Source: Clostridia bacterium (GTDB lineage: Bacteria; Bacillota; Clostridia; Oscillospirales; Acutalibacteraceae). From it: 64,000 bases of DNA. Location of the stretch: positions 60,560-124,559 of the forward strand of contig JAGAKX010000058.1 of the NCBI GenBank assembly GCA_017625435.1. Direction: 5' to 3'. The translations under genes were made by a program, and so were the position numbers. Positions 18,115-28,233 of this stretch are shown here, one piece after another; the first letter of the stretch is position 1; each line of letters starts with the position of its first letter. The notes under the pieces were generated by a model. The model saw nothing but the letters and a program-made list of their open reading frames with translations. It did no database searches and was not told the DNA's origin.

Positions 18115-19674
18115 TTATTTTGCGTAGTCAAACACACGGTTTTCTCTGATGATATGAACCTTTATCTGACCGGGATATTCAAGCTCTTCTTCAATCTTCT
18201 TGGAAATATCTCTTGCAAGAACTACCATCTGATCGTCGCTTACCATTTCGGGCTTGACCATTACGCGAATTTCACGGCCAGCCTGAATTGCAAAGGACTT
18301 ATCAACACCCTGGAAGGATGTGGAAATTTCTTCAAGCTGTTCAAGACGCTTGATGTAGTTCTGAATATTTTCTCTTCTTGCACCGGGACGGGCTGCGGAA
18401 ACAGCGTCCGCTGCCTGAACAAGAACAGCTACAAGGCTCTTTGCTTCAACATCGCCGTGGTGAGCTTCAATAGCGTGAATAATCTCTTCCTTTTCCTTGT
18501 ACTTTCTTGCATATTCAACACCGAGAGAAATGTGAGTACCCTCAATTTCGTGGTCAAGTGCCTTACCGATATCGTGGAGAAGACCTGCTCTCTTGGCTGC
18601 CTTTACGTCAACACCCAGCTCAGATGCCATAAGACCTGCAAGATAGGAAACCTCAAGAGAGTGATTAAGAACATTCTGACCGTAGCTCGTGCGGTATCTG
18701 AGACGGCCGAGAAGCTTGATAAGCTCTCCGTTTATACCGTTGACGCCTGCTTCAATAGCAGCTCTTTCACCGGTTGCCTTAATGGTTGCTTCAACCTCTT
18801 TTTTGGATTTTTCATACATTTCCTCAATTCTTGAGGGATGTATTCTGCCATCAGTAATGAGCTTTTCGATAGTAAGTCTTGCTACCTCGCGGCGAACGGG
18901 ATCAAAGCTTGAAACCGTAATTGCCTCGGGAGTATCGTCGATAATAAGGTCAACACCCGTAATGCTTTCGAGTGTTCTGATGTTTCTGCCTTCACGTCCG
19001 ATGATTCTTCCCTTCATTTCGTCGTTGGGAAGGTCAACTACGGAGACAGTAGCCTCTGCTGCATGGTCTGCAGCACAGCGCTGAATTGCCGTCGTGATGA
19101 TTTCCTTGGCAAGATTGTCTGCCTCTTCACGGGTGCGCTGTTCGATTTCCATAATCTTGAGAGCCTTTTCGTGGACAAGGTCGCCTTCAAGATTCTTAAT
19201 GAGATATTCTTTAGCCTGCTCTTTTGTAAAGCCCGAAATCTTCTCAAGCATATCAAACTGACTTCTCTTGAGAGCTTCAACCTCCTCAAGTCTTGCTTCC
19301 GCATCCTTGATTTTGTTCTGAAGGGCTTCTTCCTTCTTTTCGAGAGCCTCGGTCTTCTTATCGAGAGATTCTTCCTTCTGGATCATTCTGCGTTCCTGAC
19401 GCTGAACCTCGTTTCTTCTCTCCTTGATTTCCTTTTCGTGCTCTGTTCTTTCCTTATGGATTTCGTCCTTAGCTTCAAGGATTGCTTCACGCTTTTTCGT
19501 TTCGGCTGTAGTAAGAGCGTTGCTGATAATTCTTTTTGCTTCTTCCGTTGCGGAGCCGATAGCCTTTTCAGCCTTGTTCTTTCTGTAGATTCCGCCGGCA
19601 ACAAAACCGACAGCAGCAAAGATAACGGCTGCAACAGCTGCAATTATTATTGCAACAACAATAGAAACCTGCAT
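18115..19674 (-). CDS. rny: Ribonuclease Y
   Basis: 519 residues, the usual RNase Y length. An N-terminal membrane anchor ([20 protein letters not shown]) is followed by a long Lys/Glu-rich coiled coil to about residue 190. A KH domain contains [10 protein letters not shown], and an HD domain contains [14 protein letters not shown] with downstream IEAHHGD. It is the membrane-bound endonuclease that initiates mRNA decay in Firmicutes. The ATG at 19674 follows GGAGGTG; an in-frame upstream TTG precedes that site and is not used. Confidence 0.96.
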   Translation of the reverse strand: MQVSIVVAIIIAAVAAVIFAAVGFVAGGIYRKNKAEKAIGSATEEAKRIISNALTTAETKKREAILEAKDEIHKERTEHEKEIKERRNEVQRQERRMIQKEESLDKKTEALEKKEEALQNKIKDAEARLEEVEALKRSQFDMLEKISGFTKEQAKEYLIKNLEGDLVHEKALKIMEIEQRTREEADNLAKEIITTAIQRCAADHAAEATVSVVDLPNDEMKGRIIGREGRNIRTLESITGVDLIIDDTPEAITVSSFDPVRREVARLTIEKLITDGRIHPSRIEEMYEKSKKEVEATIKATGERAAIEAGVNGINGELIKLLGRLRYRTSYGQNVLNHSLEVSYLAGLMASELGVDVKAAKRAGLLHDIGKALDHEIEGTHISLGVEYARKYKEKEEIIHAIEAHHGDVEAKSLVAVLVQAADAVSAARPGARRENIQNYIKRLEQLEEISTSFQGVDKSFAIQAGREIRVMVKPEMVSDDQMVVLARDISKKIEEELEYPGQIKVHIIRENRVFDYAK

Positions 19675-19828
19675 TGTGACGGATACACCTCCTGTTTTCA
19701 AATTATATTATTTAATGTGCCCGTGGGCACAGGATACAGTAATAATGCAATAAATAAAATCTATGTAAAATCTATTTAAAAGCCTGAGAAAAATACCGCA
19801 TTTTCCTCCTGCCCGCATTATCCTAATT

Positions 19829-19857
19829 ATTTTATAATTAAAAGGACAAAAAGTCAA
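19829..19857 (-). promoter_or_regulatory. rny promoter
   Basis: On the minus strand, TTGACT, 17 bp, TAAAAT. The leader before the ATG is about 150 nt. Confidence 0.7.
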
Positions 19858-19939
19858 GGGCTTTGGCTTTACAAATTATGAAAAATCACAAAAAAAATAT
19901 ATCATTCCGGCATCCGGCAACAAAATCCGGAGAACGCCT

Positions 19940-20055
19940 GTAGGGGACGACGCCCTCGGCGTCCCCTACAAAATTAAATTTAAATGCCTTCCTCACGGGA
20001 AATTTCTGCAAACTCGGACTATCTTATACGGGTCGTCGGGGACGCCGACCCCTAC
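19940..20055. repeat. Family A inverted-repeat element, palindromic left unit
   Basis: The left end is itself nearly palindromic (GTAGGGGACGACGCC / GGCGTCCCCTAC). The right unit GTCGTCGGGGACGCCGACCC lies at 20031-20050. No gene is seen in the 19675-20108 gap. Confidence 0.75.
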
Positions 20056-20108
20056 AAAATTAAATCAAAATACCGCTTACAGGGGGGATTTCCTGCAGGC
20101 GGCAAATA

Positions 20109-20732
20109 TCATTTCATTAATTCCTTTACTTTTCCGAAAACTCCGTCCATAGTGGTTTCGTAAAAGGTATATTCCGAATTTTTAAGGCTTGAAAATTCAT
20201 CAAAAAGCAAGGAGGAAATTCCTGCATTCAGTCCCGACAGGCAGTCAATTTCACGGTCTCCCAGCATCAGACAGCTTTCTTTTTTCAGGGAGTGCTTTTC
20301 GAGAAGATAGATTATTCCGTCGGGGGCAGGCTTAAAGGGAAAATCCATTTCACGGGTGACAAAATCCGTAAAAAGCGGTGTCAGCCCGTATTTGTCGAGA
20401 TACTGAACAGCTACCTTGTCACGGTGGGTGAAAAGATAGTTTCTGCCTCCGTTTTCAGAAATGAACCTCAGCATTTCGCTTACACCCTCATAGGGCACGC
20501 CGTGAGGGGTAAAATCAAGGTCATCCTCAATTTCGTAAAACTCCCTCTCCCCTTCTTTTGTCATACCGAAGTGGCTGAATGCCTTTCTGATGCTGATTTT
20601 AAGCTGAGAAAAGGCTTCTTCGGGGTCAATAACTTTGCCGTGACGGCGGAAATATTCACATAAAGCCGCCGTTGTGTGAGGATATGTATCAAAAAGCATA
20701 CCGTCAAAATCCCATATAAATTCGCTTATCAT
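20109..20732 (-). CDS. HAD-superfamily phosphatase
   Basis: 207 residues. Motif I is DFDGMLFD at the N terminus, with a helical cap and later motifs FTHRD (Thr of motif II) and MLGDREIDCLSG (motif IV). It resembles phosphoglycolate phosphatase/beta-phosphoglucomutase-type HAD enzymes. The ATG at 20732 follows AAGGGAG and overlaps the stop of the sugar-kinase gene by 4 bp. Likely dephosphorylates a small sugar phosphate; substrate unknown. Confidence 0.85.
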   Translation of the reverse strand: MISEFIWDFDGMLFDTYPHTTAALCEYFRRHGKVIDPEEAFSQLKISIRKAFSHFGMTKEGEREFYEIEDDLDFTPHGVPYEGVSEMLRFISENGGRNYLFTHRDKVAVQYLDKYGLTPLFTDFVTREMDFPFKPAPDGIIYLLEKHSLKKESCLMLGDREIDCLSGLNAGISSLLFDEFSSLKNSEYTFYETTMDGVFGKVKELMK

Positions 20733-21622
20733 AAGGAAATCTCCCTTGCGGCAATGCAAGCCCCGAATACGGGCTCTTTCGTCATAAGCTCACACCGGGA
20801 CACCTTTTCAGACATAAGACCTGCAAAGTGATTTCTGAAAATCTCCGAGTGCTGAAAAACTCCGCCGTAGAGAAAAACATAGGGCTTTTCGGGCATTTCC
20901 GAAAGAAGAGCCTTTGCAGTAAGGAAAAGCTCCTCTGCCTGATTACAAAGTATTTCCGCAGCTTTTTTGTCGCCCTTTTCTGCGGCAAGGGACACCTTTT
21001 GGGCAAAGGCAGCAAGGGCTTTTCTGTCCTTTTCGGGAGAGTAAAATTTATCCACCAATTCTTCCTTGGCTGTGACATCTGCAAAGTCAAGGAGCATTTC
21101 CCCGAGAAGGGTCTCTTCCCCTGTTTTATCAAGGCTTCTCACAGCCTCACGGATGCCGTCAAGAGCAATTCTGTAGCCGCTTCCCTCGTCACCGAGAATG
21201 TAGCCGTAGCCGCCCCTTGTGATGATTTCACCCCGGGCATTTTTACCTGCCGCCATAGAGCCCGTGCCTGCGATAATTACCGCTGAATTCTCCTTTTCCG
21301 TAGCCTTAAGGGCAATAAAAAGGTCGGAATCCATTATGATATTACTGCAGTCAAAAACTCCGTCACAGAAGTCGGCTTTTGTCTTTTCGTCTGCTCTGCC
21401 GAAGAGTGCCGAAGAGCCCACACATACACCGTCAAAACGGGAAACACCCGTATTTTTAAGGATATCGAGAAGCATACTCTTCATATTGGCACGTGCATTT
21501 TCGAGGCCTTCGGAATAGAAATTAATTGAAGAGCCTGCGGTGCGGTATATTTCATTTAAGTTTTCATCAGTTACAAGGCAGGTGGTTTTTGTACCGCCTC
21601 CGTCAATGCCGAGAAAATACAT
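20729..21622 (-). CDS. BadF/BadG-type ATPase, probable N-acetylglucosamine kinase
   Basis: About 297 residues of the ASKHA fold. The phosphate-1 motif is GIDGGGTKT, followed by AGTGSMA and ILGDEGSGYRIALDGI, as in BadF/BadG/BcrA proteins that include GlcNAc kinase. The ATG at 21622 follows CGGAG at 12 nt; an in-frame TTG at 21634 abuts that site. It forms an operon with the HAD phosphatase. Together with the GH84 enzyme it would fit amino-sugar salvage, which is inference. Confidence 0.82.
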   Translation of the reverse strand: MYFLGIDGGGTKTTCLVTDENLNEIYRTAGSSINFYSEGLENARANMKSMLLDILKNTGVSRFDGVCVGSSALFGRADEKTKADFCDGVFDCSNIIMDSDLFIALKATEKENSAVIIAGTGSMAAGKNARGEIITRGGYGYILGDEGSGYRIALDGIREAVRSLDKTGEETLLGEMLLDFADVTAKEELVDKFYSPEKDRKALAAFAQKVSLAAEKGDKKAAEILCNQAEELFLTAKALLSEMPEKPYVFLYGGVFQHSEIFRNHFAGLMSEKVSRCELMTKEPVFGACIAAREISL

Positions 21623-21678
21623 AAATTTTTTCAACTCCGTTGAATCATAATTTGTTGATACACTTTACTTTTTTGCTT

Positions 21679-21826
21679 GTAGGGGACGGCGTCCTCGACG
21701 TCCCGCAAGCAGAGAAACAAAAAAACAGAAGTTATGCCCCTATGAGGCACATCGTTATATACCACGGAAACTAAGCACAAACAATTTATTTTACCCGGAC
21801 GGGATGTCGGGGACGCCATCCCCTAC
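21679..21826. repeat. Family A inverted-repeat element
   Basis: Forward unit GTAGGGGACGGCGTCCTCGA and reverse unit ATGTCGGGGACGCCATCCCC. The core contains ACAGAAGTTATG and ATATACCACGGAAA, and the right outer arm contains GTCACAGCCTCG. Confidence 0.8.
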
Positions 21827-21892
21827 AATGTAAAATACACGTCACAGCCTCGTAGCTTACTGCATCTGACCTATAAATTATGATTTAAGTAA

Positions 21893-21927
21893 ACTCCGAG
21901 GAAAATTATCCTTCCCCGGAGTCTTTT
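21893..21927 (-). terminator. Terminator-like hairpin after lgt
   Basis: ACTCCGGGGAAGG / TTTTCCTCGGAGT forms a strong stem. The T tract is better on the plus strand, so it may act in both directions. Confidence 0.55.
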
Positions 21928-21931
21928 TAGT

Positions 21932-23107
21932 TTATGCTTTTGATTTTTTTGCTGCTTTGGCAGCTTTTTTTGCATCCTGAATGGCTACCTTTTCCTCTGC
22001 TTTTGCCAGGTCCTCGTGTGCCTTTCTGAGCTTTTCTTCAAGAGAAGCAATTTTCTTGCTTTCCGCCTTTGTGAGAAGCTCTGCTTCGTTTTTAGCCTTG
22101 AGAACCGTTAATTCCTCGTTGATTTTTTCTGTTTCCGCCTTAAGCTCTGCCGCCTTTTTTCTGTGGCGGTAAAGGGGAATTTCGTTAAAATAATCAACAC
22201 CCTCTATGGGCTTGGGGTTCTTCGTGTACTTTATTGTGAACACCACAAGAAGAGTACCGCAGACTATAACAAGACCGAGAGAGAGAAGCTGAGAAACTCT
22301 GAGATTTGTGTCACCTATGTAAAGGGAGTCCGTTCTCATACCCTCAACAATTGCTCTTTCCATACCGTAAAGCAGACCGTAGCCGAGGAACAGCTGTCCC
22401 GAGAACTTACGGAACTTCTGACATACGATATAAAGAATTATAAAGCTCATAATACACCACAGGGATTCATAAAGAAATGTGGGGTGCACGGGCTTTGTGG
22501 GGTCAACAACAAGCTCCGTACCTGAATTTACAAGCTGTGTGAGGTATGCCTCGGTCTTAACGGAATACATACCGATAAAGGAATCGGTATTCATACCGAA
22601 GGCTTCCTGATTTGCGAAGTTGCCCCAACGGCCTATTCCCTGACCGATAAGAAAGCTCATACCGCAAAGGTCCAGGAGATTGAGAATATTGAGCTTTTCT
22701 ACTTTACATACAATAAGTCCTGCGATAATACCGCCTATAAGACCGCCGTAAATGGCAAGACCGCCGTTCCATATCTGAAAAATCTCATCAAGGTGAACGC
22801 TGTAGTAATCCCACTTGCTGAACACATAGTAAAGACGTGCACCGAGAATTCCTCCTACGGCACCGTAAATGAGGACATCAAGCATTTTGTTGATATCCAT
22901 TTTCCACACGTATGCCTTTCTTCCGCCGAAGAGCACCGCAAGGGTAAGACCGAAGGCGATAATCACACCGTACCAGCGGATTGTAATGGGATTTTCAAGA
23001 AAAGGCAGATTAATCTGACAGAAAATTGACGATATTGTAAGAGGGTTTTCTAAAAATGAAAAGAAAACCTCGGTTTTATCGGGACAGAACTGAAATATAT
23101 TATTCAT
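21932..23107 (-). CDS. lgt: Prolipoprotein diacylglyceryl transferase with C-terminal extension
   Basis: 391 residues. The core has the Lgt signature GRWGNFANQEAFG, preceded by IRWYGVIIAFG and YGGLIGGIIAG. It transfers diacylglycerol from phosphatidylglycerol to the lipobox cysteine of prolipoproteins, serving the several lipoproteins encoded here. Lgt is usually 260-290 residues; this one has about 80 extra C-terminal residues forming a Lys/Glu/Ala-rich coiled coil ending in KKAAKAAKKSKA, probably cytoplasmic. The ATG at 23107 overlaps the yebC stop (TATGAATAA), which fits translational coupling. Confidence 0.92.
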   Translation of the reverse strand: MNNIFQFCPDKTEVFFSFLENPLTISSIFCQINLPFLENPITIRWYGVIIAFGLTLAVLFGGRKAYVWKMDINKMLDVLIYGAVGGILGARLYYVFSKWDYYSVHLDEIFQIWNGGLAIYGGLIGGIIAGLIVCKVEKLNILNLLDLCGMSFLIGQGIGRWGNFANQEAFGMNTDSFIGMYSVKTEAYLTQLVNSGTELVVDPTKPVHPTFLYESLWCIMSFIILYIVCQKFRKFSGQLFLGYGLLYGMERAIVEGMRTDSLYIGDTNLRVSQLLSLGLVIVCGTLLVVFTIKYTKNPKPIEGVDYFNEIPLYRHRKKAAELKAETEKINEELTVLKAKNEAELLTKAESKKIASLEEKLRKAHEDLAKAEEKVAIQDAKKAAKAAKKSKA

Positions 23108-23834
23108 AGTCGTCTTCGTTTTCCCAGTTGTGCCATACAGCCTGAATGTCGTCGTTGTCCTCGAACATTTCAAGCATCTTGCCCATACGGGTGATATCGT
23201 CGCCCTGAAGGGCTGTGTATGTGGAGGGAACATATTCGGGCTGAGCGGAAACTACTGTGTAGCCCAGCTTTGTAAGTGCTTCTGAAACGTCTGCTACGGC
23301 ATTGATGGCAGTTCTTATATCAAATACGCCGTCATCGGGAATAACATCGTCTGCACCTGCTTCGAGAGCGTCCTCCATAATCTTATCCTCGTCAACATCC
23401 TCTCCGTCAACAAGAACAACACCCTGACGGGTGAACATAAACATAACGGAGCCCGACTGACCCATATTGCCGCCGAACTTGTCGAAGTAATGTCTTACAT
23501 CGCCTGCAGTTCTGTTTCTGTTGTCGGTAAGTGCTTCAACAACAACCGCAACACCTGAGGGACCGTAGCCCTCATAGATGATTTCCTCATAGTTGTCGCC
23601 GCCGCCTTCGCCTGCAGCCTTCTTGATGATTCTTTCAATGTTGTCGTTGGGTACGTTTGCAGCCTTAGCCTTTGCAATAACGTCCTTGAGCTTTGAGTTG
23701 CCTGCAGGGTCGGGTCCGCCCTCTTTAACAGCAACGGCAATTTCTCTGCCTATCTTGGTGAAAACCTTAGCTCTGGCGTTATCGGTCTTCTCTTTCTTTC
23801 TTTTTATGGTGCTCCATTTGGAATGGCCTGACAT
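23100..23834 (-). CDS. yebC: YebC/PmpR-family protein
   Basis: 244 residues, the full family length. Starts with the hallmark MSGHSKWSTIKRKK and contains NVPNDNIERIIKKA and YEGYGPSGVAV. Family members act as transcriptional regulators, and recent work links them to ribosome stalling at proline-rich stretches. The ATG at 23834 follows AAAGGATG. First gene of an operon with lgt. Confidence 0.95.
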   Translation of the reverse strand: MSGHSKWSTIKRKKEKTDNARAKVFTKIGREIAVAVKEGGPDPAGNSKLKDVIAKAKAANVPNDNIERIIKKAAGEGGGDNYEEIIYEGYGPSGVAVVVEALTDNRNRTAGDVRHYFDKFGGNMGQSGSVMFMFTRQGVVLVDGEDVDEDKIMEDALEAGADDVIPDDGVFDIRTAINAVADVSEALTKLGYTVVSAQPEYVPSTYTALQGDDITRMGKMLEMFEDNDDIQAVWHNWENEDDYE

Positions 23835-23879
23835 AAAATACATCCTTTCAGAAAAAATATTATCATATTACAGCAAAAT

Positions 23880-23908
23880 ATTTTACCACAACTGTATTTA
23901 ATATGCAA
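23880..23908 (-). promoter_or_regulatory. yebC-lgt promoter
   Basis: On the minus strand, TTGCAT, 17 bp, TAAAAT, divergent from the ABC exporter promoter. Confidence 0.6.
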
Positions 23909-23926
23909 GAAAAACCTGAGTCCTTA

Positions 23927-23955
23927 TTGAAAAATTTAACAATCTGTGATACTAT
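23927..23955 (+). promoter_or_regulatory. ABC exporter promoter
   Basis: TTGAAA, 17 bp, TACTAT. The predicted transcript start near 23962 rules out start codons upstream of 23972. Confidence 0.65.
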
Positions 23956-23971
23956 CTTTTTGGTGATTATA

Positions 23972-25696
23972 TTGAAAAAACTGCTTCCTTTTATTAAAAA
24001 TTACAGACTTGAAACGGTACTGGCACCGCTTTTCAAGATGATTGAGGCTCTTCTGGAGCTTTTCGTGCCCCTTGTGGTAAAGAGAATAATTGATGTGGGA
24101 ATACTGAATCACGATGTAAGCTACATCCTTAAAATGTGTCTTCTGCTGACACTTCTTGCCTTTACGGGCCTTGCATTTTCAATTACCGCTCAGTATTTCT
24201 CCGCACGTGCGGCGGTGGGCTTTTCAACGGAGCTGAGATACTCTCTTTTCAGACACATAGGCACTCTTTCCTATACGGAAATTGACACCCTCGGCACAAG
24301 TAAGCTCATAACCAGAATGACAAGCGACGTAAATCAGGTGCAGAACGGCATAAATCTGACACTCCGTCTTCTTCTTCGCTCCCCCTTCGTGGTATTCGGC
24401 GCTATGATTATGGCATTTACCGTTGATGTGCCCTCTGCTGTAACCTTCACAGGCACCATCCCCGTTCTGACGGCAGTTGTTTTCGCAATAATGCTGGGCA
24501 CCGTTCCCCTTTATAAGACTGTTCAGAAGAATCTTGACGGAATTCTTTCAAAAACAAGAAGCTCCCTTACGGGTGTAAGAGTGCTCCGTGCATTTACAAC
24601 GGAAAAGAGAGACATTGAGGATTTCGGCAGAAAGAACTCGCTTCTTCTGGCTTCGCAGAAAAAGGCGGGCAGAATCTCCGCACTTCTCAATCCCCTGACT
24701 TACGTAATCATAAATGTTGCAACAATTATTCTTATTTATACCGGGGCTTTAAGAGTTGAAGCCGGTGCAATTTCTCAGGGCAGCGTTGTAGCGCTGTATA
24801 ACTATATGGCTCAGATTTTAGTTGAGCTTATAAAGCTTGCAAGCCTTATTATCACCATAACAAAGGCTATAGCATCAGGGGGAAGAATTGCGGAAATACT
24901 TGATGTTAACCCCTCTGTTTCCTATCCCGAAAAGGGTCCGGAGCCTGATTTTTCAAAGCCTGCAGTTGAATTCAGAAATGTTTCCTTTACCTATAAAAAT
25001 GCAGGTGAAGAATCTCTTTCGGACATATCATTTACGGTAAATAAGGGCGAAAAGGCAGGTATTACGGGCTCCACAGGCTCGGGAAAATCCACACTTATTA
25101 ACCTTATTCCCCGTTTTTATGATGCCACAAAAGGCGAGGTGCTTCTTTTCGGACATCCCGTCAGAGACTACGACAGAAAAACTCTTAATTCTCTTGTGTC
25201 CGTTGTGCCTCAGAAGGCTGTGCTTTTCAGCGGTACCATAAGAGAAAATCTTCTGTGGGGAAACCCCGATGCCACGGAGGAGGACCTGCTGTCTGCCATT
25301 AAAACCGCTCAGGCGGAAGACATTATAAAATCAAAGGAAAAGGGGCTTGACGAGGTGCTGACTGAGGGCGGAAAAAACCTTTCGGGCGGTCAGAGACAGC
25401 GCCTTACAATTGCACGCGCCCTTGTAAAGAAGGCTCCTGTTCTTATTCTTGACGACTCGGCATCGGCACTTGACCTCGGTACGGATATGAGGCTGAGAAA
25501 GGCTCTTTCGGAGCTTTCAGACTCCCCTTCGGTATTTATTGTGTCACAGAGAATTTCCTCTGTTGCCTCCTGCGACAAGATTCTTGTAACGGAGGACGGT
25601 GCTCTTGCAGGTATGGGCACACACGAGGAGCTTCTCGCTTCAAATGATGTTTACAGGGAAATTTACAATTCACAGAACGGGGGTGCCGAAAAATGA
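23972..25696 (+). CDS. Heterodimeric ABC exporter, subunit with degenerate Walker B
   Basis: 574 residues: six-TM exporter domain then an ATPase domain with Walker A GSTGSGKST, signature NLSGGQRQR and Walker B VLILDDSASALD. The catalytic Glu is replaced by Asp, and the H-loop His by Gln (IVSQRIS). This pattern is typical of the degenerate-site half of TM287/288, LmrCD or BmrCD-type exporters. The TTG at 23972 is chosen because the promoter excludes earlier starts. Substrate unknown: drug, lipid or peptide. Confidence 0.9.
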   Translation: MKKLLPFIKNYRLETVLAPLFKMIEALLELFVPLVVKRIIDVGILNHDVSYILKMCLLLTLLAFTGLAFSITAQYFSARAAVGFSTELRYSLFRHIGTLSYTEIDTLGTSKLITRMTSDVNQVQNGINLTLRLLLRSPFVVFGAMIMAFTVDVPSAVTFTGTIPVLTAVVFAIMLGTVPLYKTVQKNLDGILSKTRSSLTGVRVLRAFTTEKRDIEDFGRKNSLLLASQKKAGRISALLNPLTYVIINVATIILIYTGALRVEAGAISQGSVVALYNYMAQILVELIKLASLIITITKAIASGGRIAEILDVNPSVSYPEKGPEPDFSKPAVEFRNVSFTYKNAGEESLSDISFTVNKGEKAGITGSTGSGKSTLINLIPRFYDATKGEVLLFGHPVRDYDRKTLNSLVSVVPQKAVLFSGTIRENLLWGNPDATEEDLLSAIKTAQAEDIIKSKEKGLDEVLTEGGKNLSGGQRQRLTIARALVKKAPVLILDDSASALDLGTDMRLRKALSELSDSPSVFIVSQRISSVASCDKILVTEDGALAGMGTHEELLASNDVYREIYNSQNGGAEK

Positions 25697-27444
25697 GTAA
25701 AATCAAAGCTCCCTCAGGTACGGTAAAAAAGGTTCTGGGCTTTATTTCGGGCTATAAGCTTTACGTAGCACTTTCAGTTCTGCTTTCCGCATTAAGCGTG
25801 GCTCTTACTCTTTACATCCCTCTTCTTTTCGGTGATGCAATTGACCTTATAATCGGAAAAGACAGCGTTGATACCGGGGGTATCATAAGGATTCTTATTA
25901 AAACGGCTGTGCTGGTTGCGGTGTCGGCTCTCGGCTCATGGATTATGAACACGGTAAATAACAAAATTACCTTCAGCGTTGTAAAGGACATAAGAAACAG
26001 AGCTTATAAGAAAATAAACTCCCTGCCCCTGTCCTATATTGACTCCCACAAAAGCGGAGATACGGTGTCCCGTATGATTTCAGATGCCGACCAGTTTTCG
26101 GAAGGTCTGCTTCTGGGCTTTACGCAGTTTTTCACGGGAATTCTCACAATTGCAGGCACTCTTATTCTTATGCTTCTTCTTAACTGGAGAATTGCTCTTG
26201 TGACGGCAGCCCTTACTCCCGTTTCCCTCTTTGTAGCAAAATTCATAGCAAAGCATACCTATAAATTCTTCTCGGAGCAGTCGGGGGTCAAAGCCCGTCA
26301 GACTGCAATAATTGACGAGACCACAAGCAACCTGAAGGTTGTCCGTGCCTTTATGAAGGAGGGGGATTATCTTAAATCCTTCGGCGAGGTCAACGACACC
26401 CTCGGAAAGGTCTCCCTTAAAGCCATATTCTATTCATCAATTACTAACCCCTCCACACGCTTTGTAAATGCCGTTGTGTATGCCGCAGTTGCCTTTACGG
26501 GTGCTGTAGCGGTAATTTCAGGCACGGGAATCACCGTGGGAGTTCTTACCTGCCTTCTTTCTTATGCCAATCAGTACACCAAGCCCTTCAATGAAATTTC
26601 GGGTGTTGTAACGGAATTACAGAATGCACTCGCCTGTGCTTCACGTGTAATAGAGCTTCTGAATGAGGAGGAAGAGCTTCCCGACAGCGAAAATGCACTT
26701 ATAAAAACGGATTCCGAGGGTATAATAGAGATAAAGGACGTATTTTTCTCCTACTCTCCCGACAGACCTCTTATTGAGAATTTCAATCTTTCCGTAAAAA
26801 GCGGTGAGAAAATTGCCATAGTCGGTCCTACGGGATGCGGAAAGACCACCTTTATTAATCTGCTTATGCGCTTCTACGATGTAAATTCAGGCTCAATTTC
26901 CGTAGACGGTGTTGATATCCGTGATATCACCCGGGAAAGCCTTCGAAGCACCTTCGGTATGGTTTTGCAGGATACGTGGATGATGCCCGGCACCGTAAGG
27001 GACAATATAAAAACGGGAAAGCCCGATGCCACGGACGAGGAAATCATCCGTGCGGCAAAGCTCTCCCACTCATATTCGTTTATTAAGCGTCTTCCCGAGG
27101 GGCTTGATACCGTAATCGGTGACGAGGGCGGCAGTCTTTCTCAGGGACAGAAGCAGCTTCTTTCAATTACAAGAGTAATGCTGTGTAACCCCAAGATTCT
27201 CATTCTTGACGAAGCAACATCTTCAATTGACACAAGAACGGAAATCAGAGTACAGAAGGCATTCGGCACCCTGATGCAGGGAAAGACAAGCTTCATTGTT
27301 GCCCACCGTCTTTCCACGGTTTTAGGCTCCGACAGGATTCTTTATATGGAAAAGGGCAAGATTCTTGAAACGGGCACACACGAAGAATTGATGGCACTTG
27401 ACGGAAAGTATGCCTCCCTTTTCCGCAGCCAGTATGAATCATAA
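25693..27444 (+). CDS. Heterodimeric ABC exporter, catalytic subunit
   Basis: 583 residues with an exporter TM domain and an ATPase domain: Walker A GPTGCGKTT, Walker B ILILDEATSSID with catalytic Glu, and H-loop IVAHRLS. Its own signature is degenerate (LSQGQKQ). Combined with the upstream subunit this gives one canonical and one degenerate ATP site, as expected for a heterodimer. The ATG overlaps the upstream stop (ATGA), so the subunits are coupled. Confidence 0.92.
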   Translation: MSKIKAPSGTVKKVLGFISGYKLYVALSVLLSALSVALTLYIPLLFGDAIDLIIGKDSVDTGGIIRILIKTAVLVAVSALGSWIMNTVNNKITFSVVKDIRNRAYKKINSLPLSYIDSHKSGDTVSRMISDADQFSEGLLLGFTQFFTGILTIAGTLILMLLLNWRIALVTAALTPVSLFVAKFIAKHTYKFFSEQSGVKARQTAIIDETTSNLKVVRAFMKEGDYLKSFGEVNDTLGKVSLKAIFYSSITNPSTRFVNAVVYAAVAFTGAVAVISGTGITVGVLTCLLSYANQYTKPFNEISGVVTELQNALACASRVIELLNEEEELPDSENALIKTDSEGIIEIKDVFFSYSPDRPLIENFNLSVKSGEKIAIVGPTGCGKTTFINLLMRFYDVNSGSISVDGVDIRDITRESLRSTFGMVLQDTWMMPGTVRDNIKTGKPDATDEEIIRAAKLSHSYSFIKRLPEGLDTVIGDEGGSLSQGQKQLLSITRVMLCNPKILILDEATSSIDTRTEIRVQKAFGTLMQGKTSFIVAHRLSTVLGSDRILYMEKGKILETGTHEELMALDGKYASLFRSQYES

Positions 27445-27513
27445 TTTGGAATTCGGCGAAAGCACATATTCAGAGTCATCTTTCCTCAGAGGCTGTGCCG
27501 TTGATTTTACATT

Positions 27514-27665
27514 GTAGGGGATGGCGTCCTCGACATCCCGAGGCAGGGGCAGGCAATAAAGAGACAGAAATCAAGCCCCTGAGAGACAAAAAATTTATCC
27601 TACGGGGGCTTAAATCAGACAATTTATTTTGTGCATTGCGGGTCGTCGGGGACGCCGACCCCTAC
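27514..27665. repeat. Family A inverted-repeat element with left outer arm
   Basis: Forward unit GTAGGGGATGGCGTCCTCGA and reverse unit GTCGTCGGGGACGCCGACCC. The left side is preceded by the outer arm GAGGCTGTGCCGT. Nothing else is seen between 27445 and 27718. Confidence 0.8.
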
Positions 27666-27718
27666 AAGGCAAAATATAATTTGTTCCTCTCGGGTAATTA
27701 CATCGGAACGATAAATTA

Positions 27719-28192
27719 TCATATATCTGCAATATTAATTACTGCTGCTCCGATTTTTTCGGCATATTTTACCGTACCCGCACTGCCTCCTGCCTCTCTT
27801 TCAAGATAGGCTATGACAAGACGTGAATTATCAACCATATAGCGGTTTCTTACCTGCATACAGCCGTCAAAATACACGGGTGACAGGCATTTTACCTCAT
27901 CTGCAAGGGACGTGACATTTTCGTAACGGATTACGTCCTCCTCCCTCCAGCCTCTTGTCTGATTGCTGCAGGGAACGATGATGTGAAGCCTCAGGGACGG
28001 ATAGATTTTCTTTAATTCAAGCACAGCTTCGGCTGCGAGAAGGTCAAAGCCGCGTGCTCCCCCGTTATAGAAATCGGTAAAGCCGTCATTAACACAATTT
28101 ATTATAATTTCCCTTAATTTTTCTTTTATTGACGGCAAATCTTGGGGGTCAATATCTCTGTGACCCGTAAAGCAGGCTGACTTATTGTTCAT
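27719..28192 (-). CDS. SLOG-fold protein (DUF1273/YpsA-like)
   Basis: 157 residues. Starts with SACFTGHRDI, followed by YNGGARGFDLLAAEAVL and IIVPCSNQTRGW, which fit the DUF1273/YpsA branch of the SLOG nucleotide-binding superfamily. Such proteins are thought to bind nucleotides or ADP-ribose derivatives; YpsA affects division and stress in Bacillus. The precise role is unknown. Convergent with the ABC exporter genes and divergent from the YhcH-type gene. Confidence 0.8.
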   Translation of the reverse strand: MNNKSACFTGHRDIDPQDLPSIKEKLREIIINCVNDGFTDFYNGGARGFDLLAAEAVLELKKIYPSLRLHIIVPCSNQTRGWREEDVIRYENVTSLADEVKCLSPVYFDGCMQVRNRYMVDNSRLVIAYLEREAGGSAGTVKYAEKIGAAVINIADI

Positions 28193-28233
28193 ACTTTTAC
28201 CTCTGAAAATTTATTATGAAAGGATTTTTCATT

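Noticed and set aside
23903..23971. Longer N terminus for the first ABC exporter subunit
   Set aside because: The in-frame ATG at 23903 lies upstream of the promoter at 23927-23955, so it cannot be in the transcript.
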